Source of the DNA: Flavobacteriaceae bacterium
GTDB lineage: Bacteria > Bacteroidota > Bacteroidia > Flavobacteriales > Flavobacteriaceae
Assembly (NCBI GenBank): GCA_947379965.1
Contig: CANCPC010000010.1
Coordinates: forward strand, 1-40,051
DNA: 40,051 nucleotides
Direction of reading: 5' to 3'
Part shown: one piece after another, positions 8,472 to 17,089 of the stretch
Layout of the letters: every line of letters starts with the position of its first letter
Position numbering within the stretch: the stretch's first letter is position 1
Made by a program: the position numbers and the translations under genes
Notes under the pieces: generated by a model
Told to the model about the DNA's origin: nothing
Database searches by the model: none
The model's input: only the letters and a program-made list of their open reading frames with translations

Positions 8472-9197
8472 ATGAATAAATATACAAAAGAAGTTGCTAA
8501 CGATGTAGTTCATAATTTGGAATACAATGCCGAAAGACCCCACTTAATCATTCCGGAATATGGTCGCCATTTACAAAAATTAATAGATCAAGCAACAGCT
8601 ATTGAAGATGATATTGAAAGGAATAAAGCTGCAAAATATATCATTCAAGTTATGGGAAGTTTAAATCCACATTTGCGTGATGTTCCTGATTTTCAGCATA
8701 AATTATGGGATCAGTTATTTATTATGTCCGATTTTAAAATCAATGTCGAGTCGCCATATCCCGTTCCTACACGTGAGGTTTTACAATTAAAACCTGATGT
8801 TCTAAATTATCCCCAGAATTATCCAAAATATAGATATTATGGTAATAATATTAAATATATGATTGATGTTGCCAATAAATGGGAAGATGGAGAAATGAAA
8901 AATGCGTTGGTGAAAGTAATCGCAAATCACATGAAAAAATCGTATTTGAGTTGGAATAAAGACACCGTGAAAGACGATGTTATTTTCGAACACTTGTATG
9001 AACTTTCGGGTGGAAAATTGAATTTGCTTCAAAGCACAGAAGAACTTTTAACAACAACCGATTTATTACGAACAAATAAGCGGGTATCTAACAAAATAAC
9101 TCCTGTGGGTCAGCCAAAAATTCAAAGTAACAAGAACATAAAAACGGGAAAACAAAATTCAATACATAAAAACCAAAATAGAAAACCAATTAATTAA
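8472..9197 (+). CDS. DUF4290 domain-containing protein
   Basis: The protein has 241 residues. The N-terminal two thirds (to about 180) match DUF4290 as I remember it: LEYNAERPHLIIPEYGRHLQ is cut here to its start LEYNAERPHL, then GRHLQKLI and MGSLNPHLRDVPDFQHKLWD. The last ~50 residues are Lys/Asn/Gln-rich and probably disordered. No catalytic motif, signal peptide or membrane segment is apparent. The function of the family is unknown. It sits 74 bp before murA on the same strand, which hints at a link to envelope synthesis or simply at co-transcription. Confidence 0.8.
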   Translation: MNKYTKEVANDVVHNLEYNAERPHLIIPEYGRHLQKLIDQATAIEDDIERNKAAKYIIQVMGSLNPHLRDVPDFQHKLWDQLFIMSDFKINVESPYPVPTREVLQLKPDVLNYPQNYPKYRYYGNNIKYMIDVANKWEDGEMKNALVKVIANHMKKSYLSWNKDTVKDDVIFEHLYELSGGKLNLLQSTEELLTTTDLLRTNKRVSNKITPVGQPKIQSNKNIKTGKQNSIHKNQNRKPIN

Positions 9198-9204
9198 AAA
9201 TTTA

Positions 9205-9263
9205 GAATTAAAAATCTGCAATAGCGGTTTCCGATTTTTAATTTTTAATTTTTAATTTTAATT
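9205..9263. repeat. Word-repeat element before murA
   Basis: GAATTAAAAATC (9205-9216) pairs with GATTTTTAATTT (9233-9244) with one mismatch across a 16-nt spacer. Further tandem TTTTTAAT-like words continue to 9263, ending shortly before the murA ATG. The layout, word copies then complement copies beside a start codon, matches the other elements here. Confidence 0.6.
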
Positions 9264-9271
9264 CAAAGAAC

Positions 9272-10582
9272 ATGGGAATTTTCAAAATAGAAGGAGGCGT
9301 TCCTCTAAAAGGAGAAATCAAGCCACAAGGAGCAAAAAATGAAGCGTTACAAATACTATGTGCTATTCTTTTGACATCCGAAAAAGTTATAATCAATAAT
9401 ATTCCTGATATAATCGACATCAATAAATTGATTACGCTTTTGGGTAATTTAGGTGTTAAAATTCAAAAAAACGATTCGGGATCTTATACTTTTCAGGCCG
9501 ACGAAGTAAATGTAAATTACCTAGAGACCGAAGCTTTCAAAAAAGAAGGAGGATCACTAAGAGGTTCTATCATGATCGTTGGACCACTTTTGGCGCGATT
9601 TGGCAAAGGATATATTCCAAAACCAGGTGGCGATAAAATTGGCAGAAGACGATTAGATACCCACTTTGAAGGATTCATTAATCTAGGCGCAAAATTTCGT
9701 TACAACAGAGAAGATCATTTTTATGGTGTAGAAGCTCCTGATGGATTAACAGGAACTGATATGCTATTAGACGAAGCATCTGTAACCGGAACTGCAAATA
9801 TTGTTATGGCTGCAGTTTTAGCAAAAGGAAAAACAACTGTTTATAATGCAGCTTGCGAACCTTATTTGCAACAATTATGCAAAATGCTAAACGCAATGGG
9901 AGCAAAAATTTCCGGAATTGGTTCCAATTTGTTAACTATTGAAGGGGTAGAAAGTCTTGGGGGTTGCACCCACCGAATTCTTCCAGACATGATCGAAATA
10001 GGAAGTTGGATAGGTCTTGCTGCTATGACAAGAAGCGAAATCACCATTAAAGACGTAAGTTGGGAAAACCTTGGATTGATTCCAAATGTTTTCAGAAAAC
10101 TAGGGATTACATTAGAAAAAAGAGGCGATGATATTTATATTCCTGCACACAAAGACGGTTATCAGGTAAAAACAGATATTGACGGATCGATTCTTACTAT
10201 TTCGGATGCGCCCTGGCCAGGATTTACTCCTGATTTATTGAGTATAGTTCTTGTTGTGGCTACACAATGTAAAGGTGATGTTCTAATTCACCAAAAAATG
10301 TTTGAAAGTAGATTATTTTTCGTTGACAAATTGATAGATATGGGTGCCAAAATCATTTTGTGCGATCCACACAGAGCTGTTGTTATTGGTCACGATTTCA
10401 AATCCGTGTTGAAAGCTACGACTATGTCATCACCAGATATTAGAGCTGGAATTTCTTTATTGATTGCAGCACTTTCGGCTAAAGGAACAAGTACGATTCA
10501 AAATATTGAGCAAATTGATAGAGGTTACGAACGAATTGACGAACGTTTAAGAGCTATTGGAGCAAAAATTGTAAGAGCCTAA
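9272..10582 (+). CDS. murA: UDP-N-acetylglucosamine 1-carboxyvinyltransferase (Cys-to-Asp active-site variant)
   Basis: MurA transfers enolpyruvate from phosphoenolpyruvate to UDP-GlcNAc, the first committed step of peptidoglycan synthesis in the cytoplasm. The length (436) is normal for the family. QGAKNEAL carries the conserved Lys22-Asn23. GPLLARFG is at 104-111. The mobile-loop motif reads PGGDKIG (118-124) where E. coli has PGGCAIG, so Asp121 replaces the fosfomycin-reactive Cys115. SSPDIRAG near residue 390 supplies the conserved Arg. The C115D form is active and fosfomycin-insensitive in the families where it has been studied. The start at 9272 fits the usual MurA N-terminus. It converges on aroQ through a hairpin terminator. 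Confidence 0.96.
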   Translation: MGIFKIEGGVPLKGEIKPQGAKNEALQILCAILLTSEKVIINNIPDIIDINKLITLLGNLGVKIQKNDSGSYTFQADEVNVNYLETEAFKKEGGSLRGSIMIVGPLLARFGKGYIPKPGGDKIGRRRLDTHFEGFINLGAKFRYNREDHFYGVEAPDGLTGTDMLLDEASVTGTANIVMAAVLAKGKTTVYNAACEPYLQQLCKMLNAMGAKISGIGSNLLTIEGVESLGGCTHRILPDMIEIGSWIGLAAMTRSEITIKDVSWENLGLIPNVFRKLGITLEKRGDDIYIPAHKDGYQVKTDIDGSILTISDAPWPGFTPDLLSIVLVVATQCKGDVLIHQKMFESRLFFVDKLIDMGAKIILCDPHRAVVIGHDFKSVLKATTMSSPDIRAGISLLIAALSAKGTSTIQNIEQIDRGYERIDERLRAIGAKIVRA

Positions 10583-10601
10583 ACGCACTTATTCTTAAAA
10601 C

Positions 10602-10639
10602 AAATATACCCCAAAAGTGAATACTTCTGGGGTATATTT
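10602..10639. terminator. Bidirectional hairpin terminator between murA and aroQ
   Basis: A 17-bp stem (10602-10618 with 10623-10639, core ATACCCC) has one mismatch and a 4-nt loop, and A/T runs on both flanks. It lies between the convergent stops of murA and aroQ. Confidence 0.85.
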
Positions 10640-10659
10640 TTATAATTAAAATTTAGCAA

Positions 10660-11073
10660 CTACAAAAAGGAAACTACCGCTAATTCATAACTTTTCATTC
10701 CAAAACCTAGAATTACACCTTTGGCATTGCCTGAAATATAAGATTGATGACGGAAACTTTCTCTAGAAAAAGTATTCGATATATGAACCTCTACGACAGG
10801 AGTTGTTATTGCTTTTATAGCATCGCCAATACCTATGGAAGTATGCGTATAAGCACCCGCATTAAGAATTATCCCATCATACGAAAAGCCAAACTCCTGA
10901 ATTTTACCAATCAATTCTCCTTCAATGTTACTTTGATAATAGCTTAATTCTACTTGTGGAAATTTCTCTTTTAAAAGATTAAAATAATCTTCAAAAGTTT
11001 GATATCCATAAACTTGGGGTTCACGTTTTCCTAATAAATTAAGATTGGGACCGTTAATAATGCAAATTTTCAT
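10660..11073 (-). CDS. aroQ: 3-dehydroquinate dehydratase, type II
   Basis: This cytoplasmic enzyme removes water from 3-dehydroquinate in the shikimate pathway. It has 137 residues, slightly below the usual ~145. The family signature is complete: NGPNLNLLG at 8-16, GKREPQVYG with the catalytic Tyr22 and Arg17, LNAGAYTHTS with Asn71, VEVHISN with His97, and a RESFRHQSY segment. The gene is monocistronic by appearance, with the OMP gene more than 100 bp upstream on the same strand behind its own terminator. Confidence 0.95.
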   Translation of the reverse strand: MKICIINGPNLNLLGKREPQVYGYQTFEDYFNLLKEKFPQVELSYYQSNIEGELIGKIQEFGFSYDGIILNAGAYTHTSIGIGDAIKAITTPVVEVHISNTFSRESFRHQSYISGNAKGVILGFGMKSYELAVVSFL

Positions 11074-11148
11074 ACGTAGTTACTTATTTGTTATTGTATC
11101 TGAATTTGGAATCCTGGCGATTTTATAATTCGTATTTGGTAAAAATAA

Positions 11149-11178
11149 AAAAACCATTCTGATTTAAAGAATGGTTTT
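11149..11178 (-). terminator. Hairpin terminator after the outer-membrane beta-barrel gene
   Basis: AAACCATTCT (11151-11160) pairs with AGAATGGTTT (11168-11177) across a 7-nt loop, with A and T runs outside. It lies 25 nt past the stop of the minus-strand porin-family gene and ahead of aroQ. Confidence 0.8.
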
Positions 11179-11202
11179 AGTAAAATTATTGATTTTAATT
11201 TT

Positions 11203-11766
11203 CTAGAACAAAAGCCCTAACGAAACTTGTACTGTAGAATTTTTAATTTGAGCCTCTTTTGAAGCATTAGTCAAACCTAATACATAGCGACCATCAATAA
11301 ATAAACTTTTAGTGACATTAAAAACTAATCCACCATTGGCCGAAAAATCGAATGTAGTAGTGTCATTAACTTTAAATTGGTTTTTTTGGCTCAGCAAAAA
11401 TGAAGCCTGTGGACCTAGTTCAAGACTTATTGTTTTATTCAAATGAATTTTTGCCATTACTGGAAGTGATATATATCCCAATTGATTCATAAATTCAATT
11501 CCTGCATTTTTATAGGTTGCCCCTTGAGTAGAATAAAGTAATTCTGGCTGAACTGAAAAACCTTCAGTTAATTTGATATCTGCAATTAATCCTGCATGAT
11601 AGCTAGTTATAGCATCTGTTTTATAATTTATGCTGTTAATGGTAACATTAGTTCCTGTTTGATTGGCATAATTCAAACCTGCTTTAACACCAAATCGGAT
11701 TAACTGCGCTTGAACGTTTACAGACATTGCTAGAAGCAAAAGAGGTATTAAAATTATTTTTTTCAT
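11203..11766 (-). CDS. Outer membrane beta-barrel (porin family) protein
   Basis: This 187-residue protein has a signal peptide (residues 1-20, NVQA) followed by alternating amphipathic strands. It starts with RFGVKAGLNYANQ, has GFSVQPELLYSTQGA and a TISLELGPQASFLLS hairpin, and ends in the aromatic strand VQVSLGLLF. This is the OmpW/OmpX-like eight-stranded barrel type (outer membrane protein beta-barrel domain 2) common in Flavobacteria. The terminal Phe fits BAM-dependent insertion. The transported substance, if any, is unknown. It is flanked by its own terminator and a long upstream leader region. Confidence 0.85.
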   Translation of the reverse strand: MKKIILIPLLLLAMSVNVQAQLIRFGVKAGLNYANQTGTNVTINSINYKTDAITSYHAGLIADIKLTEGFSVQPELLYSTQGATYKNAGIEFMNQLGYISLPVMAKIHLNKTISLELGPQASFLLSQKNQFKVNDTTTFDFSANGGLVFNVTKSLFIDGRYVLGLTNASKEAQIKNSTVQVSLGLLF

Positions 11767-12182
11767 TGTTTTGGTTTTAAATTAATAATTTATAATGACA
11801 TTATAAACTCAACAATCTAGAATTTATTGCCTAGTTCAATGTTCGTTATCTGATTTTTTAATCTAGAATATGTTTAAGTTTTTTCTTCACTATACTTTAC
11901 AATTTATTTTACAACAATAAATCTTGTCTCTAGTTGAATCTATAAAAATTCAATAAATAAACTTATTTTTTAAGAGTTTATTCTTACATATGTGTTTGTA
12001 ATTGTGTATTTCATCGATTTTTTATGCATTTAATCGTATAAAATGAAATTCGTTGCTAAATTTACATTCGAATTTAAATAAAAAGGGGCAAACAAACAAA
12101 GTTAAATAAAAACCCTTTTTATTTATTTCAAAAAATTATAAAAAATATAACGATACTTCATCGCTTTTACCCCAAGAAAGAA
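11767..12182. other. Long intergenic leader with a 12-bp inverted repeat
   Basis: This AT-rich region separates the divergent OMP and LamG genes. TACATTCG at 12063-12070 is one base off the -7 consensus for the + strand gene. An inverted repeat pairs 12076-12087 (AAATAAAAAGGG) with 12113-12124 perfectly across 25 nt, inside the likely 5' leader of the large gene. No coding frame is visible. Confidence 0.5.
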
Positions 12183-15100
12183 ATGAAAACAAAATCCAAA
12201 ATAATCAATAAAATTCACCTTCTAGTAGGGTGCATTTTCATTGCATTTTCTGGATTTGCTCAAACACAAATTACCCCACAAGTTAATTTTACACAAAGAA
12301 CTTCATCAGCATCACCAACAAAAAAGATCTATAATATCAAGGGAGATTTTACTTTACTTGGTAATACAAACTTGACTCTAACTTCGTATAGCGCTAGTAA
12401 GGATAACGAAGCAAATGCTATGAAATATGTAGATATTGACGGAGATGCAAATACTTTGAACTCTTCTATGGCTACACTTGAACTATCTAATTCAGGGGAG
12501 AATAGCGCCAGCCAAAGTTGTTCGACCATTCTTTATGCAGGTCTTTATTGGACAGGTAAATCAGATGATACTCATGAAACATTTTCGGTTACAAAAGGAT
12601 CTGTCACTAAAAATTACAATAAAAAAGTAGTTTCTATAAAAGGCCCAGGTGACAATACCTACACTACAATAACAGCAAAAACTAATGGTGCAAGTTCTGA
12701 TATTTGGTTTCCAGGAGCTAATCAAAGTGGTATTTTTATAGGTTATCAAGAAATAACTGATTATGTTAAAGCACACGGAGCAGGAGCGTACACCGTTGCC
12801 GATTTAGCTTTAATAGAAGGAACTAATTCTGTACCTGGCTATTCAGGAGGATGGGGAATGGTCGTTATCTATGAAAATCCATCCATGAAAAGTCGCGCAG
12901 TAACGCTATTTGACGGATACGATAACATAAACGGACAAGCCACAGGTGGTCAATATGGACTTATACCGATTTCAGGTTTTACAACCGCTGGATCGGGAGC
13001 AGTAAACATGAAACTTGGCGTAATGGCCGCTGAAGGAGATGTAGCACTATCAGGAGATTATTTAGCCGTACAAAAACTAAATGCGAATTCAGCTGTTTAT
13101 CCTGGAAGCTATTCAATATTGAATCATGCAGCAAATTCATCAACAAACTTCTTCAACTCTTCAATATTTCCGATTCCAGCAACTGGCAAAAGCAACCCAA
13201 ATTTAGTAAACAATACAGGAATCGACTTGAGCATGTTTACAATTCCAAACTCTTTAAATTCAGTAATCGGAAATAATCAAACCTCAACAACCTTTAGATT
13301 TGGATCTTCTTCTGATATCTTTACTATATTTGGATTTGCAATGTCCGTAGATGCTTACGTTCCAGATCCTAAAGTATTAACAACTATAAATTCTATCAAT
13401 AATGTAACAAACCCTATTACATTAACAGCTTTACCTGGACAGGCAATTAATTATTCACTCAAAATTACTAATGAAGGTACGGAGACTACCAATAACTCTA
13501 TAATTTCAATCCCTGTTCCTGCTACTACAATATTTCACACAGGAACTATTGTAACTCACACCTATTATGGATTTTCTCCAGGCACTACCCCTTACTTTGA
13601 TTCAGCAACAAATAAAATTATTTGGAATTTAGGAACTTTACCAACAACAGCCGGTCACCCTGAATATATATATGCAGATTTAAGCTTTACTCTTGATGTT
13701 ACTTCAGATTGCAATACGATTCTAAATTCAGGTTGTAATCCAGAAGTTACTTTAGAAACAGGGGTTATAACTGGAACTGGAACTATCTCTGGATCATCAT
13801 TCACAAAAAACTTTTTTCAAGGATATGATACCTCCATATGTCATTTACCTATAACAGGCTCTATCAAAGTAGCTATAAACACTACTTCATGTATAGCAGC
13901 TATGGCTGGTGTAGATCAAATAGCTTCTTGCGGATTAGAATCTGTAACGCTAGCAGCGACTGGATCAGCTGGTTCTTGGTCTGTAGTAAATGGACCTTCT
14001 GGTGGTGGAGAAATTTTATCTAATAATACTAGTCAAAGTTCTAATTTTTATAGTCCAAACTATGGTACATATACTTTGAGATGGACAACAACTTGTGGCG
14101 CAACCGATGATGTTGTTATTACATTTGCTCCTTGTGAAAACATAAATTTTGATGGAGTAGATGATAACATTAACTTCAAAAACAAATTTGATTTAAGTAA
14201 TGGCAACTTTAGCCTTGAAGCTTGGATTAAACCAAATAGTTATAATAGTAATACACAAACAATAATTTCAAAACGCAATAGTCCAAATTCATCCGATGGT
14301 TATGATTTAAGATTAGTAAATAATATTCTTTCATTCAATTGGAATACTAATTCAATTACAGCAATACATCCTATCGACATTAACAGATGGTATCATGTAT
14401 CTGTTACTTTTGACGGTACAAATTATAAATTATACATTGACGGAATTGCCGAAAAAACGGGTACTGGTATTAACCCAACTTCGAATAATGCTGATTTTAT
14501 TATGGGTGCTATGAGCCAAATCAATACAACTCCAAATAATTTTTATAATGGATGGTTAGATGAAGTTCGTATTTGGAATGTATCCTTAACTGTAGACCAA
14601 ATTCGTCAAACTATGAATCAGGAAATCACATATGACAATAATGGAATTGTACAAGGTTCAATTATACCAAAAAACATCAACGGATTAAGTTGGTCTAATT
14701 TAAAAGGTTATTACCAATTGAATTCAAATACCGATATTGATACTGGAAATTTATTAGATATCTCATCAAATTCTGTTAATGGTAAACTTATAAATATTTA
14801 CACTCAACAAGATGAAACAGCTCCAATACCCTACACCACAAGACTGGATGGAAGTTGGGAGACAGATTCTAATTGGTCTAATTTTTCGGTTTTGGATGTG
14901 CCAAATAGTGTTGGTATTGATGGTGTAACAAAAATAGATTGGAACATAGCTATTACATCAAATTTTATTAGCTCTTATGGTAACAAAACACTTTTAGGAT
15001 TAATTGTAGATACTCGAACATTAAGTATAGCCAATGATTCTAAATTAGAAATTTCAAGTTATTTAAAATTAGATGGTATAATAGATTTAAAAGGATTGTC

Positions 15101-16685
15101 ACAATTAGTACAAACCGCAGGAAGTGATTTAGATGTAAATAGTGCCGGATACATCCAAAAAAACCAACAAGGACAATCCAATTTATTCAATTACAACTAT
15201 TGGTCTTCCCCTGTAAGCCCGATCAATACAGTAGCTAATAATTCCAACTATTCTATTACTGAGGTAATGAAAGATGGAACGACATCAACACCACAAAACA
15301 TGAATTGGATTGGTGGTTATAATGGTGCACCAACCGCCCCTCTAAGTATTGCAAGATACTGGTTATTTACATTTGATAATTATTCTAAAGCGTATGCTAA
15401 TTGGAATCAAATCCGCGAAACCACTCCAATTCGAGTTGGTCAAGGATACACCATGAAAGGAAGTGGTGCCGAAGGCAGCTTGCAAAACTACACTTTTGTA
15501 GGTAAACCAAATAATGGGATAATAACTACTAACTCGGTTGCTCCAAATAATTTATTACTAACAGGAAATCCTTACCCTTCCGCTTTAGACGCGAATGCTT
15601 TTATACTTGATAATTCTGATTCTATAGATGGAAATCTTTATTTCTGGGAACATTATTCAACTAACAATACCCATGTTTTACGTGATTATCAAGGAGGTTA
15701 TGCGGTTAGAAATTTAACAGGAGGTGTCGCACCAACCTCAGCTGGTATAGACTATATTAGTGGTTTGGGCACCTCTTCAAGAGGAATTCCAAATCAATTT
15801 ATTCCGGTGGGACAAGGTTTTTTTGTAACTGGAAAATCAAACGGAAATAGTACAATTGTATTCAATAATGGACAAAGAAGTTTTCATAAAGAAAATGAAA
15901 CTTCAGTTTCTAACGTTATGTATAAAGTTGCGGAAAATTCTAAAAAAAGTCCTAAGTCAGCTGTAAACAGTAATGATTATATTGCAACAAGCGATAATCT
16001 AAAAAGAATTCGTTTGGGTTATAATGCTAACAACATGTACCATAGACAAGTTCTACTAGGCTTTATGAATGAAAAAGCAACTAGTGAAATTGATTATGGA
16101 TACGACGGATTCAATAAGGATAATTTTTCAAATGATATGTATTTATTGAATGGAAATAGACAATTAGTAATCGAGGGAGAAGGTTATTTCGATATAAATG
16201 CTTCCTACCCTATTGGCGTTAAAGCAAGTGTTAATGGAAAAGTTTCTTTTATGATTGACGCAATAGAAAATTTTGACAATCAACAACCTGTATTTATTTA
16301 TGATAGTTTAACGGACACCTACCATGACATTAGAACCCAATCGTTCGATGTTACTATCCCAGTTGGAAAAGACAACAGTCGATTCTTCCTACGATTCAAA
16401 GACAAAACATTAAGTGTGAATAAAAACATTGCCTCTGATAATGAAATTAAAATAACACACATTCAAAATGGAAATACTTTAGTAATCAACAATCAAATAT
16501 TAGATGTGAGCGTAGAAAAAGTAACTCTATTCAACCTCCTAGGACAATCTGTTGTTTCTTGGAAAACAGAAAATTTAAATCAACAAAATATTCAATTACC
16601 AATAAACACCGAAAATGCTGGAGTTTATATTGTAAAATTAAAAACTACAAACGGTGAATTAAGTAAAAAAATTATTATTAACTAA
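12183..16685 (+). CDS. Giant T9SS surface protein with DUF11-like and LamG domains
   Basis: The protein has 1500 residues. A signal peptide covers 1-26 (ends GFAQ). Residues ~30-390 form a beta-rich module with LYWTG and GGWGMVVIYE motifs. Residues ~395-515 look like a DUF11-type repeat (NYSLKITNEGTETTNNSI). Residues ~575-650 resemble a PKD-like or Ig-like segment with an ACGLESVTL-type cysteine. A LamG/concanavalin domain spans ~651-800 (FDGVDDNINF, FSLEAWIKP, WYHVSVTFDG, WLDEVRIWN). A long low-complexity part follows, then a T9SS type A sorting domain (~1425-1500, FNLLGQSVV, GVYIVKLKT). It is likely exported by T9SS as an adhesin or glycan-binding surface protein. It appears monocistronic. 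The domain layout is clear; the ligand is unknown. Confidence 0.85.
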   Translation: MKTKSKIINKIHLLVGCIFIAFSGFAQTQITPQVNFTQRTSSASPTKKIYNIKGDFTLLGNTNLTLTSYSASKDNEANAMKYVDIDGDANTLNSSMATLELSNSGENSASQSCSTILYAGLYWTGKSDDTHETFSVTKGSVTKNYNKKVVSIKGPGDNTYTTITAKTNGASSDIWFPGANQSGIFIGYQEITDYVKAHGAGAYTVADLALIEGTNSVPGYSGGWGMVVIYENPSMKSRAVTLFDGYDNINGQATGGQYGLIPISGFTTAGSGAVNMKLGVMAAEGDVALSGDYLAVQKLNANSAVYPGSYSILNHAANSSTNFFNSSIFPIPATGKSNPNLVNNTGIDLSMFTIPNSLNSVIGNNQTSTTFRFGSSSDIFTIFGFAMSVDAYVPDPKVLTTINSINNVTNPITLTALPGQAINYSLKITNEGTETTNNSIISIPVPATTIFHTGTIVTHTYYGFSPGTTPYFDSATNKIIWNLGTLPTTAGHPEYIYADLSFTLDVTSDCNTILNSGCNPEVTLETGVITGTGTISGSSFTKNFFQGYDTSICHLPITGSIKVAINTTSCIAAMAGVDQIASCGLESVTLAATGSAGSWSVVNGPSGGGEILSNNTSQSSNFYSPNYGTYTLRWTTTCGATDDVVITFAPCENINFDGVDDNINFKNKFDLSNGNFSLEAWIKPNSYNSNTQTIISKRNSPNSSDGYDLRLVNNILSFNWNTNSITAIHPIDINRWYHVSVTFDGTNYKLYIDGIAEKTGTGINPTSNNADFIMGAMSQINTTPNNFYNGWLDEVRIWNVSLTVDQIRQTMNQEITYDNNGIVQGSIIPKNINGLSWSNLKGYYQLNSNTDIDTGNLLDISSNSVNGKLINIYTQQDETAPIPYTTRLDGSWETDSNWSNFSVLDVPNSVGIDGVTKIDWNIAITSNFISSYGNKTLLGLIVDTRTLSIANDSKLEISSYLKLDGIIDLKGLSQLVQTAGSDLDVNSAGYIQKNQQGQSNLFNYNYWSSPVSPINTVANNSNYSITEVMKDGTTSTPQNMNWIGGYNGAPTAPLSIARYWLFTFDNYSKAYANWNQIRETTPIRVGQGYTMKGSGAEGSLQNYTFVGKPNNGIITTNSVAPNNLLLTGNPYPSALDANAFILDNSDSIDGNLYFWEHYSTNNTHVLRDYQGGYAVRNLTGGVAPTSAGIDYISGLGTSSRGIPNQFIPVGQGFFVTGKSNGNSTIVFNNGQRSFHKENETSVSNVMYKVAENSKKSPKSAVNSNDYIATSDNLKRIRLGYNANNMYHRQVLLGFMNEKATSEIDYGYDGFNKDNFSNDMYLLNGNRQLVIEGEGYFDINASYPIGVKASVNGKVSFMIDAIENFDNQQPVFIYDSLTDTYHDIRTQSFDVTIPVGKDNSRFFLRFKDKTLSVNKNIASDNEIKITHIQNGNTLVINNQILDVSVEKVTLFNLLGQSVVSWKTENLNQQNIQLPINTENAGVYIVKLKTTNGELSKKIIIN

Positions 16686-16752
16686 CTTTACGATTGACTG
16701 ATTATTATGAAAAATTTAACCCGTTAATAAATTTAATATTCTATTAATTTTT

Positions 16753-16760
16753 TACATTTG
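16753..16760 (+). promoter_or_regulatory. -7 element TACATTTG for the 64-residue exported peptide
   Basis: TACATTTG fully matches TAnnTTTG, about 60 nt before the ATG at 16822. A clear -33 TTG is not seen at the usual spacing. Confidence 0.5.
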
Positions 16761-16821
16761 ATTATAATTTTTGGATTACTCCAAAATATCAAACAAACAA
16801 TAAAAATTTAAATCAAAGAAA

Positions 16822-17016
16822 ATGAAAAAAATAATCACCCTTGTAGCAATTGCTTTATTTACAATTAGTGCTAACGCACAACAAACAAAGCCTGCTGTAA
16901 AAGAAGCTGCTAAAACAGAAGACATGTCAAAATGCAAAATGAAAGATCCTAAAAAATGTTCGAAAGAGGAAATGGCAAAAAGCAAAAAAGACGGTAAAAA
17001 ATGTTGCGCTAAATAA
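16822..17016 (+). CDS. Small exported Cys/Lys-rich peptide
   Basis: This 64-residue protein has a textbook signal peptide (MKKIITLVAIALFTISANA, residues 1-19). The mature ~45 residues are strongly basic, with 15 lysines, and contain four cysteines: Cys38, Cys46 and the adjacent pair Cys61-Cys62. I do not recognise a named family. Cysteine spacing in a short exported chain suggests metal binding or disulfide formation, but that is inference. A consensus -7 element precedes it and a perfect hairpin follows it, so it looks like a genuine single-gene unit. It is not a fragment of a larger gene. Confidence 0.75.
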   Translation: MKKIITLVAIALFTISANAQQTKPAVKEAAKTEDMSKCKMKDPKKCSKEEMAKSKKDGKKCCAK

Positions 17017-17039
17017 GAATAACTATTCTTTATAAAAAC

Positions 17040-17069
17040 AAAAATGCTTCGAAATTTCGAAGCATTTTT
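17040..17069. terminator. Perfect bidirectional palindromic terminator
   Basis: A 15-bp perfect palindrome (17040-17054 with 17055-17069, core TGCTTCGAAA) has A and T runs on both flanks. It lies between the 64-residue peptide gene and hisS, which converge. Confidence 0.9.
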
Positions 17070-17089
17070 GTTATATATTTAGGTCAGAA

